Position numbers and translations under genes: made by a program. A stretch of 64,000 nucleotides of DNA from Antilocapra americana (taxonomy: Eukaryota; Chordata; Mammalia; Artiodactyla; Antilocapridae). The DNA lies in NCBI GenBank assembly GCA_007570785.1, contig ML660201.1, forward strand, positions 47,172,949-47,236,948, read 5' to 3'. Below are positions 50,601 through 62,600 of the stretch, piece after piece. Positions within the stretch are counted from its first letter, which is position 1. Every line of letters starts with the position of its first letter. The notes under the pieces are model-generated. The model searched no databases. It worked only from the letters and a program-made list of their open reading frames with translations, and was not told where the DNA came from.

Positions 50601-53600
50601 CTGTGAGCGCCCTGCTTGGCCGGAGCGTGGGGCCGGCCACCTCCCTGACTGGCCGCACTGGTGAGAGGGCTGGGTGCTTCCTTCAGGCTGGGTGGGCAGG
50701 CTGGCTGGGCACAGAGGACCACTGATGTCCCGTGTGCCCTGGGCAGACACGGCCGTTGAGCAGACCCTGCGTCCCGTCATCCTGGGCCCCACATCCATCC
50801 TCCTCTCCTGGAACCTGGTGCCTGAGGCCCGTGGCTACCGGCTGGAGTGGCGGCGTGAGAGTGGTCCGCGCAGGAGGCCGGGGTGGGCAGGTCGGGTAGA
50901 GGCCTGGCTTCGGCTGGCCTAACCCTGTCCTCCTGCAGGCTTAGAGGTGCCACAGAAGGTGGTGCTGCCCTCTGATGTGACCCGCTACCAGTTGGATGGG
51001 CTGCAGCCAGGCACCGAGTACCGCCTCACGCTCTACACGCTGCTAGAGGGCCGTGAAGTGGCCACCCCAGCAACTGTGGTCCCCACCGGTGAGGGCCCCC
51101 GTGGGCCCGGTCAGGTGAGCGGGGAAGGGACGGGGCTCCCAGGCCGCCTCTCATGCTGTGCTCTCTCACCGGTCCAGAGCTGCCCGTGGGCCCCATCACA
51201 GACCTCCAGGCTACCGAGCTGCCTGGGCAGCGCGTGCGAGTGTCCTGGAGCCCAGTTCCCAGCGCCACCGAGTATCGCATCACTGTGCGCAGCACCCAGG
51301 GTGAGGCGGACACCGCCAGACCCACACAGACACTGAAGTTGCAGCCCTTGGGGTCTGACTGCACCCTTACTGCATCCCTTTCCACTCCTGGGTCTCTACA
51401 GCCTCCTTCGGTCTCCTTGTCCATCCATCTCTCAAGAAGGCCCTGAAGCCAGACCTGTCACGGGGCCTGTCTGCCCCCTGCCCTGCCCCTGCCTATCTCT
51501 GCTCCTGGATGTCTCCACTCCCCGTCCCACATCCCTGACCATGGCTTTCACCTTCTCCACAACCACAAGCTCATCCTCTGCCCTTCTATCAGCTTAGCTG
51601 GGACCACTGTCCTCATGCCCCCATCCAGTACTGACCCCACATCAGTATTAATGACCTCTCAATTCACATCACCACCCACCGACTTCAGACATCCTGGATC
51701 TTATGCCCCTGTCTGCTCACTCCCATCATTATCACCATTCATCATAGGCCCGTTTTTTCCTGTGTCGCTGTCCCTCATGACTCCTTTTATCCCCTGTCCT
51801 TATGTCTCACCCTTCTTATCCCCCACTCCCATCAGTGACCCCTGCCTGCCTGTCCTTCTTTCTCTCGTAGGGGTTGAGCGGAGCCTGGTGCTTCCCGGGA
51901 GTCAGACGGCCTTTGACTTGGATGATGTCCGGGCTGGGCTCAGCTACACGGTGCGGGTGTCAGCACGAGTAGGCACCCGGGAGGGCTCTGCCAGCGTCCT
52001 CACTGTCCGCCGGGGTGAGCGCTGCACGCGAGGGCCAGGGTGGGGACAGCTGCCTTACTCTGGGGTCCTGGTTTGGATCCCTGACCTCTGTCTTTAACTC
52101 CCAGAGCCAGAAACCCCACTGGGCATCCCAGGGCTGCGGGTCGTGGCATCGGACGCAACGCGAGTGAGGGTGTCCTGGGGACCGGTTCCTGGAGCCAGCG
52201 GATTTCGGATTAGCTGGAGGACAGACAATGGTCAGCAGAGGGGGTGTGGGAGGGCTTTGGCGGGGGACGATCAGGGTATGGGGGACCCGAGGGCAGGCAG
52301 GAGCCATGTGCCAGCACTTCCCTCTGACACTAGGTCTGGAGTCCAGCCAGACAGTTCCCTCAGACTCTACTGCCACTGACATCATGGGGCTGAGACCTGG
52401 GACCTCCTACCAGGTGGCTGTGTCTGCACTTCGAGGAAGAGAGGAGGGCCCCCCTGCGGTCATCGTGGCTCGAACCGGTCAGGGCCTGACCCGGCCCCTT
52501 GGCGCTCTCTGTCCAGTGCTCTGTCAGACCCTCAGGGCTTCCTTCTCAGACCCTTGCTTCTCCACAGAACTCCAGTCTCCCACTTTAGATCCCCACTGCC
52601 TCCTCCCCCAGAGGCCCTGCTTCCCCCTTCAGTCTCCGTTGGCTCCCCCGAAGTCCCTGCCTTCTTCAGATTCCTATGCCTCTCCCCCAACACCCCACTC
52701 CTCTTGCCCTCAGGTTTCCACCCCCTCACCTCTCAGACCCCATTGCCTGTTTTCTGCCGGCCCTGACCCTCCTCTTAGACTTTTACACTTTCTATTCCTA
52801 ATACCTCCACCAGCACCCTATAACCTTCTCTGTCAAACGCTCTGGTCTCCCAGATTCCTGTCCCCTGCCGCCTCAGATTTCCACTGTCCTTTCTATCCGA
52901 ACCCCCTTCTTCCCCATCTGACCCACCCACTTCCTTCTGCTGTCAAATCCCTGCCTCCGGTTAGACTCCCATTGCTTTCCTCTAGTAGATAGATACCCAG
53001 CACCTCCCCCATCAGACCCTCTGCTGCCTCTTCCATCAGACTCTCCCATTGCCTCTCCCTTCCAGATCCACTGGGCCCAGTGAGATCGGTCCATGTGACT
53101 CAAGTCAGCAGCTCATCTGTCACCATCACCTGGAACAGGGTTCCTGGTGCCACAGGGTACAGGATCTCCTGGCGCTCAGGCCGAGGTGGGGACCAGGGAT
53201 TTGGGAAAGGACCAGAGGTTTTGGAGGTTGTGGGGCGGGGCAGGTCTAGGTGGAATGGGAGCAGGGGGTTTCTTAGGGGTCCAGGTGAGACATTGGGGGT
53301 CAGAGTCAGGATAGTCCTAGAGCTACCTTCATCCTCATTCCTAGGCCCAGAGAAATCCCAGCTGGTTTCTGGGGAGGCCACGGTGGCCGAGCTGGATGGA
53401 CTGGAGCCAGGTACTGAGTACACCGTGCGTGTGTGGGCCCGTGTGGCTGGTGTGGATGGGACGCCTGCCTCTGTGGTTGTGAGGACTGGTAAGTGGACCC
53501 TGGCCAGCTGCTAACCACATGTCACTGACTGCCCCAGCTGCCCGCTCCATCGCTGATCCTCCTGTGACTGCTCTTCCCACACTGACCTACCCTACACTGA

Positions 53601-56600
53601 CTAGGAGCCCATGCACAGTGACCTCCTGGCTGCTCCCCACTGCCCACTCCGAGGCACTGACCTCCCCCTCTCAGGAGCTGCCTACACTGACCTATCACAC
53701 TCACCTCACACTGAGCTTCAGATAGACCTTCCTGCATGGAGGAAGGTCTCAATGCCTGTTCTGCCACCCTGTTCTCTGCCAGCTATCCAGTGACCCCTCT
53801 CCCTGCCTCTGCCCCCAGACCCTCAGCCCGTGGGCAGTGTGTCGAAGCTGCAGATCCTTAATGCTTCCAGTGACGTTCTGCGGGTCACCTGGGTGGGGGT
53901 CACTGGAGCCACAGCCTACAGACTGGCCTGGGGCCGGAGCGAAGGTATGGTTCCCTGACCCTGCCCTTGCCCTTCCTGGCTGGGATTGCCCGCTCTGGCC
54001 CACCTGCTCTATCTCTGACTGCTCCCCTATGCTCACCTGGCCAGGTGGCCCCACAAGACAGCAGATTCTCCCAGGAAACACGGACTCCGCAGAAATACGG
54101 GGCCTCGAAGGCGGAGTCAGTTATTCAGTGAGAGTGACCGCACTCGTAGGGGACCGCGAGGGCGCGCCTGTCTCCATAGTCGTCACCACTCGTAGGCAGA
54201 GCTCGGGCTGGGGCGAGCCTTGGCTTGGGGCCTCCAGGGCCTGGGGGCGGGTGTTGTGCTCGGAAATGAAAAAGGACCAGGGATTGGTCGTCATGAACTT
54301 CTGGGGGCGGGGTCTTCTGGGGGAGGCGGGATGAAGCCAGGGCCGTAGGGCCTGTTGGGGGCGGTGCGCCTTCCAGGATTGGTCTGGGATTGGCTCAGAT
54401 CGGGGCGGAGGGTGGGGGTGGGCGGAGCCTCCCTGATGGGCATGCTTTTTTTCTCTAGCTCCTGAGGCGCCTCCAGCCCTGCAGACACTTCGTGTTGTGC
54501 AGCGAGGGGAGCACTCGCTGAGGCTGCACTGGCAGCCGGTGCCTGGGGCACGCGGCTTCCGTCTGCGTTGGCGACCTGAGGGTGAGAGGTACCCCCGGTG
54601 TGGGGGTGGGGGGTTAGGGATGGCGGGGACCGGGAGTGGGGTCCGTGAAATCCGTGCGAGCGGGCGCGGATTATCAGTGGGAGTCTGTGGGATTGCTGAA
54701 GGCACCTGGGATCAGTCACTTAGGTGCCTGGGATCAGTGAGGGTCACTCAGGCAGAGCCAGCGAGAATACGGATCACAGTCAGGACGGTAGACGCTGTTG
54801 GCAGAGTCAGTCAGTGAGGCTGGCGGGGGACATGGTCAGTAAGGTAGGTGGGGGTCAGTGAGGTGGACGTGCCCATTAATGCCAGTCTGTAGCATCCTTC
54901 TACATGCTCCCAACCTCCACTCTCATGCCTGCCCCAGGTGGCCAGGAGCAGTCCCGAGTCCTGGGGCCAGAACTCAGCAGCTATGACCTGGACGGGCTGG
55001 AGCCAGCGACCCACTACCACATATGGCTGAGTGTCTTGGGGACGGCTGGAGAAGGGCCCCCCTCGGAAGTGACTGCATACACTGGTGTGCTCCTACCTCT
55101 ACTGATGACCTACCCTGACTTCCTGCACCCCATGACCCCGAGTGACTCCTCCTGTAGCCCCCTCTACCATTCTTAACCTGGGGTGACAGCGGCATGACTT
55201 CCGGTGACACTTCCTTCACTATGCTGAATCTGCCCCCGGGTCTCCTTAGATCTCTCTGGCTTCTCGGGACACAGACTCTGATCCCTGGTCTTTGATTCCT
55301 CCTCCAGAGTCGCCTCGTGTCCCAAGCACTCAACTGCGTGTGGTGGACACGTCAGTCAACTCAGTGACTCTGGCCTGGACCCCAGTGTCTGGGGTATCCA
55401 GCTACATCCTTTCCTGGCGGCCTCTCAGAGGTCCTGGCCAAGGTGAAGGGGAGGCCAGGGTTGGGGCAGGTTGGCTGTGGGGGCTCCATGGAAGGCATCC
55501 TGTTTAACTGAGTTCTGTCCTCCGCAGAACTGCCTGGGGTCTCACAGACACTTCCGGGGACCTCAAGTTCCCAGCGAGTGACAGGCCTAGAGCTGGGCAT
55601 CTCCTACCTCTTCTCCCTAACTCCTGTCCGGGATGGTGTACGGGGTCCTGAGGCCTCTATCACACAGAGTCCAGGTAGGGTGGGCACCACAGGAGGGACC
55701 TACAGGAGTAGCTAGACGGGCCGAGTTCTTCAGTAACTCGGCCCCCTTTCCTGCAGCGTGTCCCCGCGGCCTGATGGATGTGGTGTTCCTGGTGCATACC
55801 ACTCGAGACAATGCTCATCGCTCGGAGGCTGTGAAGCGAGCCCTGGAGCACCTGGTGTCTGCACTTGGGCCTCTTGGGCCAGAAGCCGTCCAGGTTTGGC
55901 CCCAGAGGCAGCCAGACTCCAGCCTGTCTCTGCCCAGCCCTGGTCCCAACACCATTTCCCTGCCCTGCCAGCTGTCCAGGTTTTCTCCCAGCCCTTCCGC
56001 AGGCTCCAGATTGCCTCGCTAGTTGACTAGCTCCGTATCCTGCCATCACCGCTGACCCCCCAATAGTGCAGGTCTACTTACACACATTGGGCTCTGTGCC
56101 CCCTACCCCTGCTGGGTCATCCTCTCCAAGCTCTGTGTTCTACCTGCTTTAGGTCGGCCTCCTGTCCTACAGTCACCGGCCCTCCCCACTGTTCTCGCTG
56201 AACAGCTCCCATGACCTTGGCGTCATCCTGCAGAAGATCCGAAACATCCCCTACACGGACCCAAGTGGGAACAACCTGGGTAAGGACTCCGGTGGACAGG
56301 GCCTCTTGGGGCTCTCCCATGGGGAGCTTGGTGCCCCTGGGTTCTGACGTGTCCTTTCTCCCAGGCACAGCCGTGGTTACAGCCCACAGATACCTGCTGG
56401 CGCCAGATGCACCTGGACGCCGCCAGCATGTGCCAGGGGTGATGGTTCTCCTGGTGGATGAGCCCTTGAGAGGTGACGTCTTCAACTCTATCCGTGAGGC
56501 CCAGGCTGCTGGTGAGGAGCAGGGCTGGTGGGAACGGGACCTGGGAGCAGCCTTGGCCCCGGCAGGGGGGTCATGCAGGCTGCTGGACCACTCCTTAGGG

Positions 56601-59600
56601 CTCAAAGTGATGATGCTGGGGCTGGCGGGAGCTGACCCAGAGCAGCTGCGTCGCTTGGTGCCTGGCATGGATGCTTCCCAGACCTTCTTCGCTGTGGATG
56701 ATGGTCCAAGCTTGGAGCGGGCCATCAGTAGTCTGGCAGAAGCCCTGTGTCAGACAGCCTTGACCACACAGGTGTGGAAGGGGCCTCTGGGGGACTAGGT
56801 GGTGGAGAAGAGTGGGTCTGGGCGCTCCTAGTAGAACTGCCTGACCTCAAGGAGACCCTGTATCCACAGCCACAGCCAGAGCCTTGCTCAGTGCATTGTC
56901 CAAAGGTGAGTGTCCAGGGTTGAGAGTGTGAGTGAGGGCCACTCTTGGGGCAAGCCACTCTGACCCTCACCGACTTTTCTTTCCCAAGGGCCAGAAGGGG
57001 GAACCCGGACAGATGGTGAGTGGCTCCAGCAGGGGGTAGAGAATAGGCTGGGAGGCTCAGTGGGGCAGGGGAAGGTCAGCAGCAGGGACTCACTGATCAC
57101 CTTTCCTAGGGCCTGAAAGGACAAGCTGGGCCTCCCGGCCCCCCTGGCCTCCCGGTGAGTGCCTCCCCATGCCTGTTGTCTGCAACCCGAGTAGCGAAGT
57201 GTCCCCTCACCTGCTCTCTCCTCACAGGGAAGGATTGGTGTTCCTGGCCCCCAGGGACCTCCTGGAAGTGCCTCTGCAAAGGGCGAGAGGGTGAGTGTAG
57301 AGACCACTGAGGTTCCCCTAAGACAATCCTCGAAGCTTCCTCAGGGTTTTTAGAAGAAAGAGTGAAAAAACAGAGTTGGAAACAGAGTATTTCTGGAAGC
57401 CTAAGTGAGCATGATAGACCGTGGCAGAGACTGGGGAAGGGTCTGAAGTGGAGGGGGCCAGTGCGGTTTCGAGGTCCCCTGGAGAGCCTGGATAGAAGTT
57501 CTAAGTCCTCAAGGCATGGAAGGCCCTCACCTCATCACTGGCCCTGTGCCTGGGATTTGGCCCCATTCAGCTCAGAGGGGCAGCATCTTGGCCCCACGGC
57601 TCCACCCCAACAGCGCTTGGGCCTATGGGGTAAGGGGTCCGGGTGAAGAACAGTCAGCACTCCTCCAGGGAACTAGGGGCACCCAGGGAGGGTCCCTTCC
57701 TGCTCTGACCTCTTTGCCTTCGTAGGGCTTCCCTGGGGCAGATGGGCCTCCAGGCATCCCTGGCCGCCCTGGGACTCCTGGAGCCCCTGGTCCAAAGGTG
57801 AGCAAGCCTTGCCCTCCCAGTTCACATGGTGGGATGCTTTGCTTGAGTGGGTGGGGTGGTCTGACTGCTCTGACTCTGGCTTCCATTTACAGGGCTCCCC
57901 AGGGTGGGCTGGCCCTCGTGGAGAACCAGTAAGTTGCTCTCCCTCTCAGCGTCTTCCCAGAGCTCTTTCTACAGGGTGGGGATCTGGGGTGGTGGAGCGG
58001 GATTGGCCTGTGGGGGTCCACACTGAAATGCACTGAGATGAGACATCACCCTTTGCTCTGCTTTGTCCTCAGGGAGAGCGAGGACCTCGAGGCCCAAAGG
58101 GGGAGCCGGTAGGTGAAGGATGGAGGGGAGGGAACAAGCTGGATGTCCCAGGGAGGAGCAGAGTTGTCCCCCCTCCCCCACCACCTGACACTGTGCAGGG
58201 CCTAAGGCATCATGAGGAATAGCTGGGGGTCTCTAGGGGCTTCTCCCACCTCAGGGCTCCCATACTCTGAAACCTGCCTGCTGTTCTCTGTCCTGCAGGG
58301 AGAGCCTGGACAAGTCATTGGAGGCGAGGGCCCAGGGCTTCCTGGGCAGAAAGGGGACCCTGGACCTCCAGTAAGTTCTACAGTATGGTGGTGGTGGTGG
58401 GGGAACCAGTGGGGGCGTGGGAGAGAATGGGGATCTATGCGGTTGTGCTTTATACTTTGTCTCTTCCATTAGGGTCCCCCTGGATCTCGTGGGCCGTTGG
58501 GGGACCCAGGACCCCGGGGCCCCCCAGGATTTCCTGGAACAGCTGTGAAGGTGACAGCATGACCACCATATGGTCTCATCACCTCCATGTGACCTGGTGA
58601 CCTCATTTAAACCCACACTACGCCTACTGGTCACTCTGAGCCCATATGACCTCTTGGCCACCCCCCACCCATGACCTTTGTAACCCAGTTTGACCCCAAG
58701 ACCCCCATTCCTCCTGGCATCTTGGGAAGGGCAGGTGTAGTCCAGGGTCATGGGTCATGATCTCTCTTCCAGGGTGAGAAAGGCGATCGTGGGGAACGGG
58801 TAAGTAAGGGGCAAGTTAGGCTGGGGGTGGCGTGGAACCTGATTCCCCCTGGCCATGTCCCGACCTGCTGTTCTTTCCCAGGGCCCCCCTGGACCAGGTG
58901 ATGGCACTGCTGCTCTGGGCGAGCCTGGGCTGCCGGTGAGGGAGCTTTGAGGCTCTGCTGGGGACCCCGGGGGCCATGCTCCGGGTGTGAAAAGAGGATC
59001 TGGGGGCTCTGCTGGGACAGTGTGTGGGGGTGCTGGGCCTCAGTTTGCCACTCTCAGTTTTTACTCACTTCCTCCTAGGGTCTTCCTGGAAGCCCTGGAC
59101 CCCAAGGCTCAGTAGGACCCCCTGGAGAAAAAGGAGAAAAGGTGGGAGACCTGACCTCTTGGTGTCCCAGTTCTCAGTTTGGAGGGAGGCATCTGGGTAC
59201 AGGGAGCAGGGTCTTTACCATCTGTTCCTCCTTCAGGGTGACTGTGAAGATGGAGCCCCAGGCCTTCCAGGACAACCTGGGATCCCGGGTGAGCGGGTGA
59301 GTGTGGGGGCCAGGGATTCTGAGTGTTGGGGGCAAGGCCCCAGCCCTTACCCTCAGCTATCAACTCTCTACTCCATCCTTATTCCCAAACCCAAATCTCT
59401 GAACTCCTTTCAGGGCCTTCGGGGACTTCCTGGAAATGCTGGCCCCAAAGTAAGTGCCGGGACTTCCTTGGGGGCCCAGTGGTTAAAACTCTGAGCTTTC
59501 AATACAGGGGCTGCAGGTTTGATCCCTGATCAGGGAGCCAAGACCTCACATGCCCCATGGCCAAAAGAAGAGATCATAAAACAAGAGGAGCAATATTGTA

Positions 59601-62600
59601 ACAAATTAAATAAAGACCAAAATAACTTTAAAATAAAAGTGCCATTTGGGGGGGTCAGGTATGAGGGGTGACACACTGGGACCCCTTTAGGATTAGGGGA
59701 GGCAGAGGACCAGAGGTAAGAGTTCTCTCCAGGTCAGAGGTTGTGGTTTCAGGGGTGGGTGGCTGGAGTCTGAGACACCTTGTCTGGGCTTCAACAGTGA
59801 AGGTCCCTTCCCTGTCTCCCCCGACAGGGTGACCGAGGACTAACAGGGGCCGCTGGTGAGGCTGGGGAGAAGGTCAGTACACTCTGGGGGTCTCTCAGGG
59901 CCCTGGAGGGTCTAGGGCAGGCTTGGTTCTGACCCATTCTGTTCCATCAGGGCGAACGTGGATCGCCTGGCCCAGTGGGACCACAGGTGAGCCTACTGAC
60001 CCCCAGTGCCAGCTGACCTTGGCTCTTTACCCCTCCTGGTTCTGGCTTCTTGCCCTTGACCTCCACTGCCCCTGACCCTCCACCCCTCCTCACATGACTT
60101 CTAATCTCCGCGGCTATAGGCTCTAACCCTCAGCCTCAGGGACCTGCTTTTAGGTCTCTGACCCTGCTGAACCGACCTTGCCTTCCACTGACCTGGTCTC
60201 TGTCTTCCTGCGGACTTAAATCCTGATCTGCTGGGACCCCCATCCTGAACCTCTAGTCCTTCTCTGCCATCACCCTCTACCCTCGCCTGCCCCGCCTGGG
60301 TCAGCGTTTCTGCTTCTCTTCCCCAGGGGCTGCCGGGAGTTGCTGGACGACCTGGACCTGAGGGTCCTGAAGTAAGTCTGTGACTGTGGGCCCAGAAGTG
60401 GGGCTTTATGTGTTTCTCCCTATCCTGGGCTCACGCTTCCTCCATGTGCAGGGGCCACCAGGACCGACTGGCCACCGAGGAGAGAAGGTGGGTCACGGGC
60501 TGGGAGTCAGTCCCCCCTATACTAGGGATTGTGGCAGGTGGGACCCTGGGACTTTGAGTCCCCATGTGGGTCCCTGGCCCATCCCTGTCACTATCCTCTC
60601 TCCACAGGGGGAGCCTGGTCGCCCTGGAGACCCCGCAGTGGTGAGTGAAGGGAGGGTGGGCCTCTGATCACAGCACACGGCCCCTTGAGCACTGTAACCC
60701 ACCTGGAAACCAGCACCGTGGGCTCACTGCTCTGTGACTCTGATGCTGTAACAAACCTTCCAACTCCTGGCTGTGATCCTGTGACCCCATGACCGTCGTA
60801 CAGGCTGTGAGCCCTGTGTAACCCCTGCCCTGCTCCCAGTGGTGACCCTGTAACCTCTGGTCAGAGACTTCTGGTTTTATATAACCCCAGCCCCAATCAG
60901 GGCTGTAGTACTGTGATCCCTTGGCCAAGCCATGTCTGTCCTGTTTGTTTTCAGGGACCTGGGGGTGCTGGAGCCAAGGGAGAGAAGGTATGTCTGGCAA
61001 GAAGTGAGGGGGAGCTGTTACAGGGTTGAGATCAAGGTCACAGGGTGTGCCTCAAGCAGGGCCCTTGGAAGGCATGACAGTTGTGGCACGACTGTTGGGT
61101 AGTGGGGCTCATGGAGCCTGGAGCTGAGATCATCTTTGTCACCTCCAGGGAGATATGGGGCCCCCTGGGCCCAAAGGAGCTACCGGATTCAAAGGGGAAC
61201 AGGTAAGCGTGGGAAGTGCTAGGGGGCTGGCCAGGTGACAGTGTGTCCCCTGACCTCTGATCCTTTCACAGGGCCCACCTGGCTTGGCTCTTCCTGGAGA
61301 CCCTGGCCCCAAGGGAGACCCTGGAGGCCGAGTGCGTAAATGTGGGGAAGGGGAGTGTGACAGAAAGAGACGAGGTGGTGCCTGGGAGCCCCAACTAAGT
61401 CCTGTCCCCCCTCCCCGTGCCCTGCAGGGTCCCATCGGCCTCACTGGCAGAGCAGGACCCCCGGTGAGTGCCTGTGACCTCGGGTACCATCAAGGTTTCT
61501 GGGGTCCCCTCCCCTCAAGGACTGGCTACATACACAGAGTCACTCTCGCCTCCTCCGCAGGGTGACTCAGGACCCCCTGGAGAGAAGGGAGACGCTGGGC
61601 GGCCTGGTTCCCCAGGACCAGTCGGCCCCCGAGGGCGAGATGTAAGAGGACTGGACTGGGGGGTGCTGGGGGCGGGGAGTAGAGTATTGCTGGCACCCCT
61701 GGAAGTTGGGGATCGAGGCTGACCCTCATGTCTCACAGGGTGAAGTTGGAGAGAAGGGCGACGAGGGTCCCCCGGTGAGACTCCTTCCCATTGTGGTTTC
61801 TGACCCTTTGTCCTTGAATGGGAATCCCAGGGGGCTGGGGACTCCACCAGGCTACCCAGGCCATCCTCCTGCCGCCTGTGCAGTCAGTACCCAGGCCTGT
61901 TCTGCCACCCCTCCCTGAGTTAGTTTGAGCCTAACTCACCTGTTTGATACAGTGTTCTCTCCACCACCAGGGTGACCCAGGTTTGCCTGGAAAAGCTGGC
62001 GAGCGTGGCCTTCGGGTGAGGCTTCGCAGGGAGAAGTAAGGGTGGGGTTCTGCATTAGAGGAGGCGGGAACAAAGGTGATGGGAAACTCTGACATGGTTT
62101 TCGGGGTGATGGAGAACCTGGGGCAGTATGGAGGGCATGGGGCGACCTGCAAAATCCTGGGAGGGGGAGGGTCCATCTCACACCAGCTCCTCTTCTCAGG
62201 GGGCGCCTGGAGCTCGAGGGCCTGTGGGTGAGAAGGGAGACCAGGGAGATCCTGGAGAGGATGGACGAAATGTGAGTCATGACCTCTGACCCCTGAACTC
62301 TAACCTCAGCTTCAGTTTTCAACCATCCAGCTCGTAGCCTCTATCCCTGCCATTCCAACCCTGCAATACCCAACCCTCACAGTGATTTCCTGTGACCCCT
62401 CATCACAAACCTCAAAGGCCAAAAGGATCCCCATGAGTCCCTAGGGTGTTTCCAAAGCCCCTCAGACTGCTGCCTCTCCTCACTGACCCTGACCCTCTGC
62501 CTCTGCAGGGGAGCCCTGGACCGTCTGGACCCAAGGGTGACCGTGGGGAGCCGGTGAGTAGTGCTGGTGTTTCGGGCACAGAGGGGATGGAGGGTTGCGG

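Larger units (their letters stand above)
49802..55674 (+). other. COL7A1: COL7A1 nine fibronectin type III repeats
   Basis: Eighteen exons, two per repeat: 49802-49965, 50048-50177, 50288-50404, 50514-50660, 50747-50863, 50939-51088, 51178-51300, 51871-52014, 52105-52230, 52334-52477, 53066-53185, 53345-53488, 53819-53944, 54045-54191, 54459-54581, 54938-55084, 55308-55442, 55528-55674. Each repeat shows the early tryptophan (V-x-W) and the late L-x-P/x-G-T-x-Y pattern (for example LQPGTEYRLTLY, LEPGTEYTVRVW). Exons between repeats start in phase 1, so repeats are exchangeable units. Donor 50864 (GTCCGC) is weak and acceptor 51176-51177 is shifted relative to the human protein. Confidence 0.92.

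Noticed and set aside
52228..52992. A 254-codon open frame in COL7A1.
   Set aside because: It starts in intron 14, crosses exon 15 and continues through the pyrimidine repeat of intron 15; a P/S/L-rich artefact.
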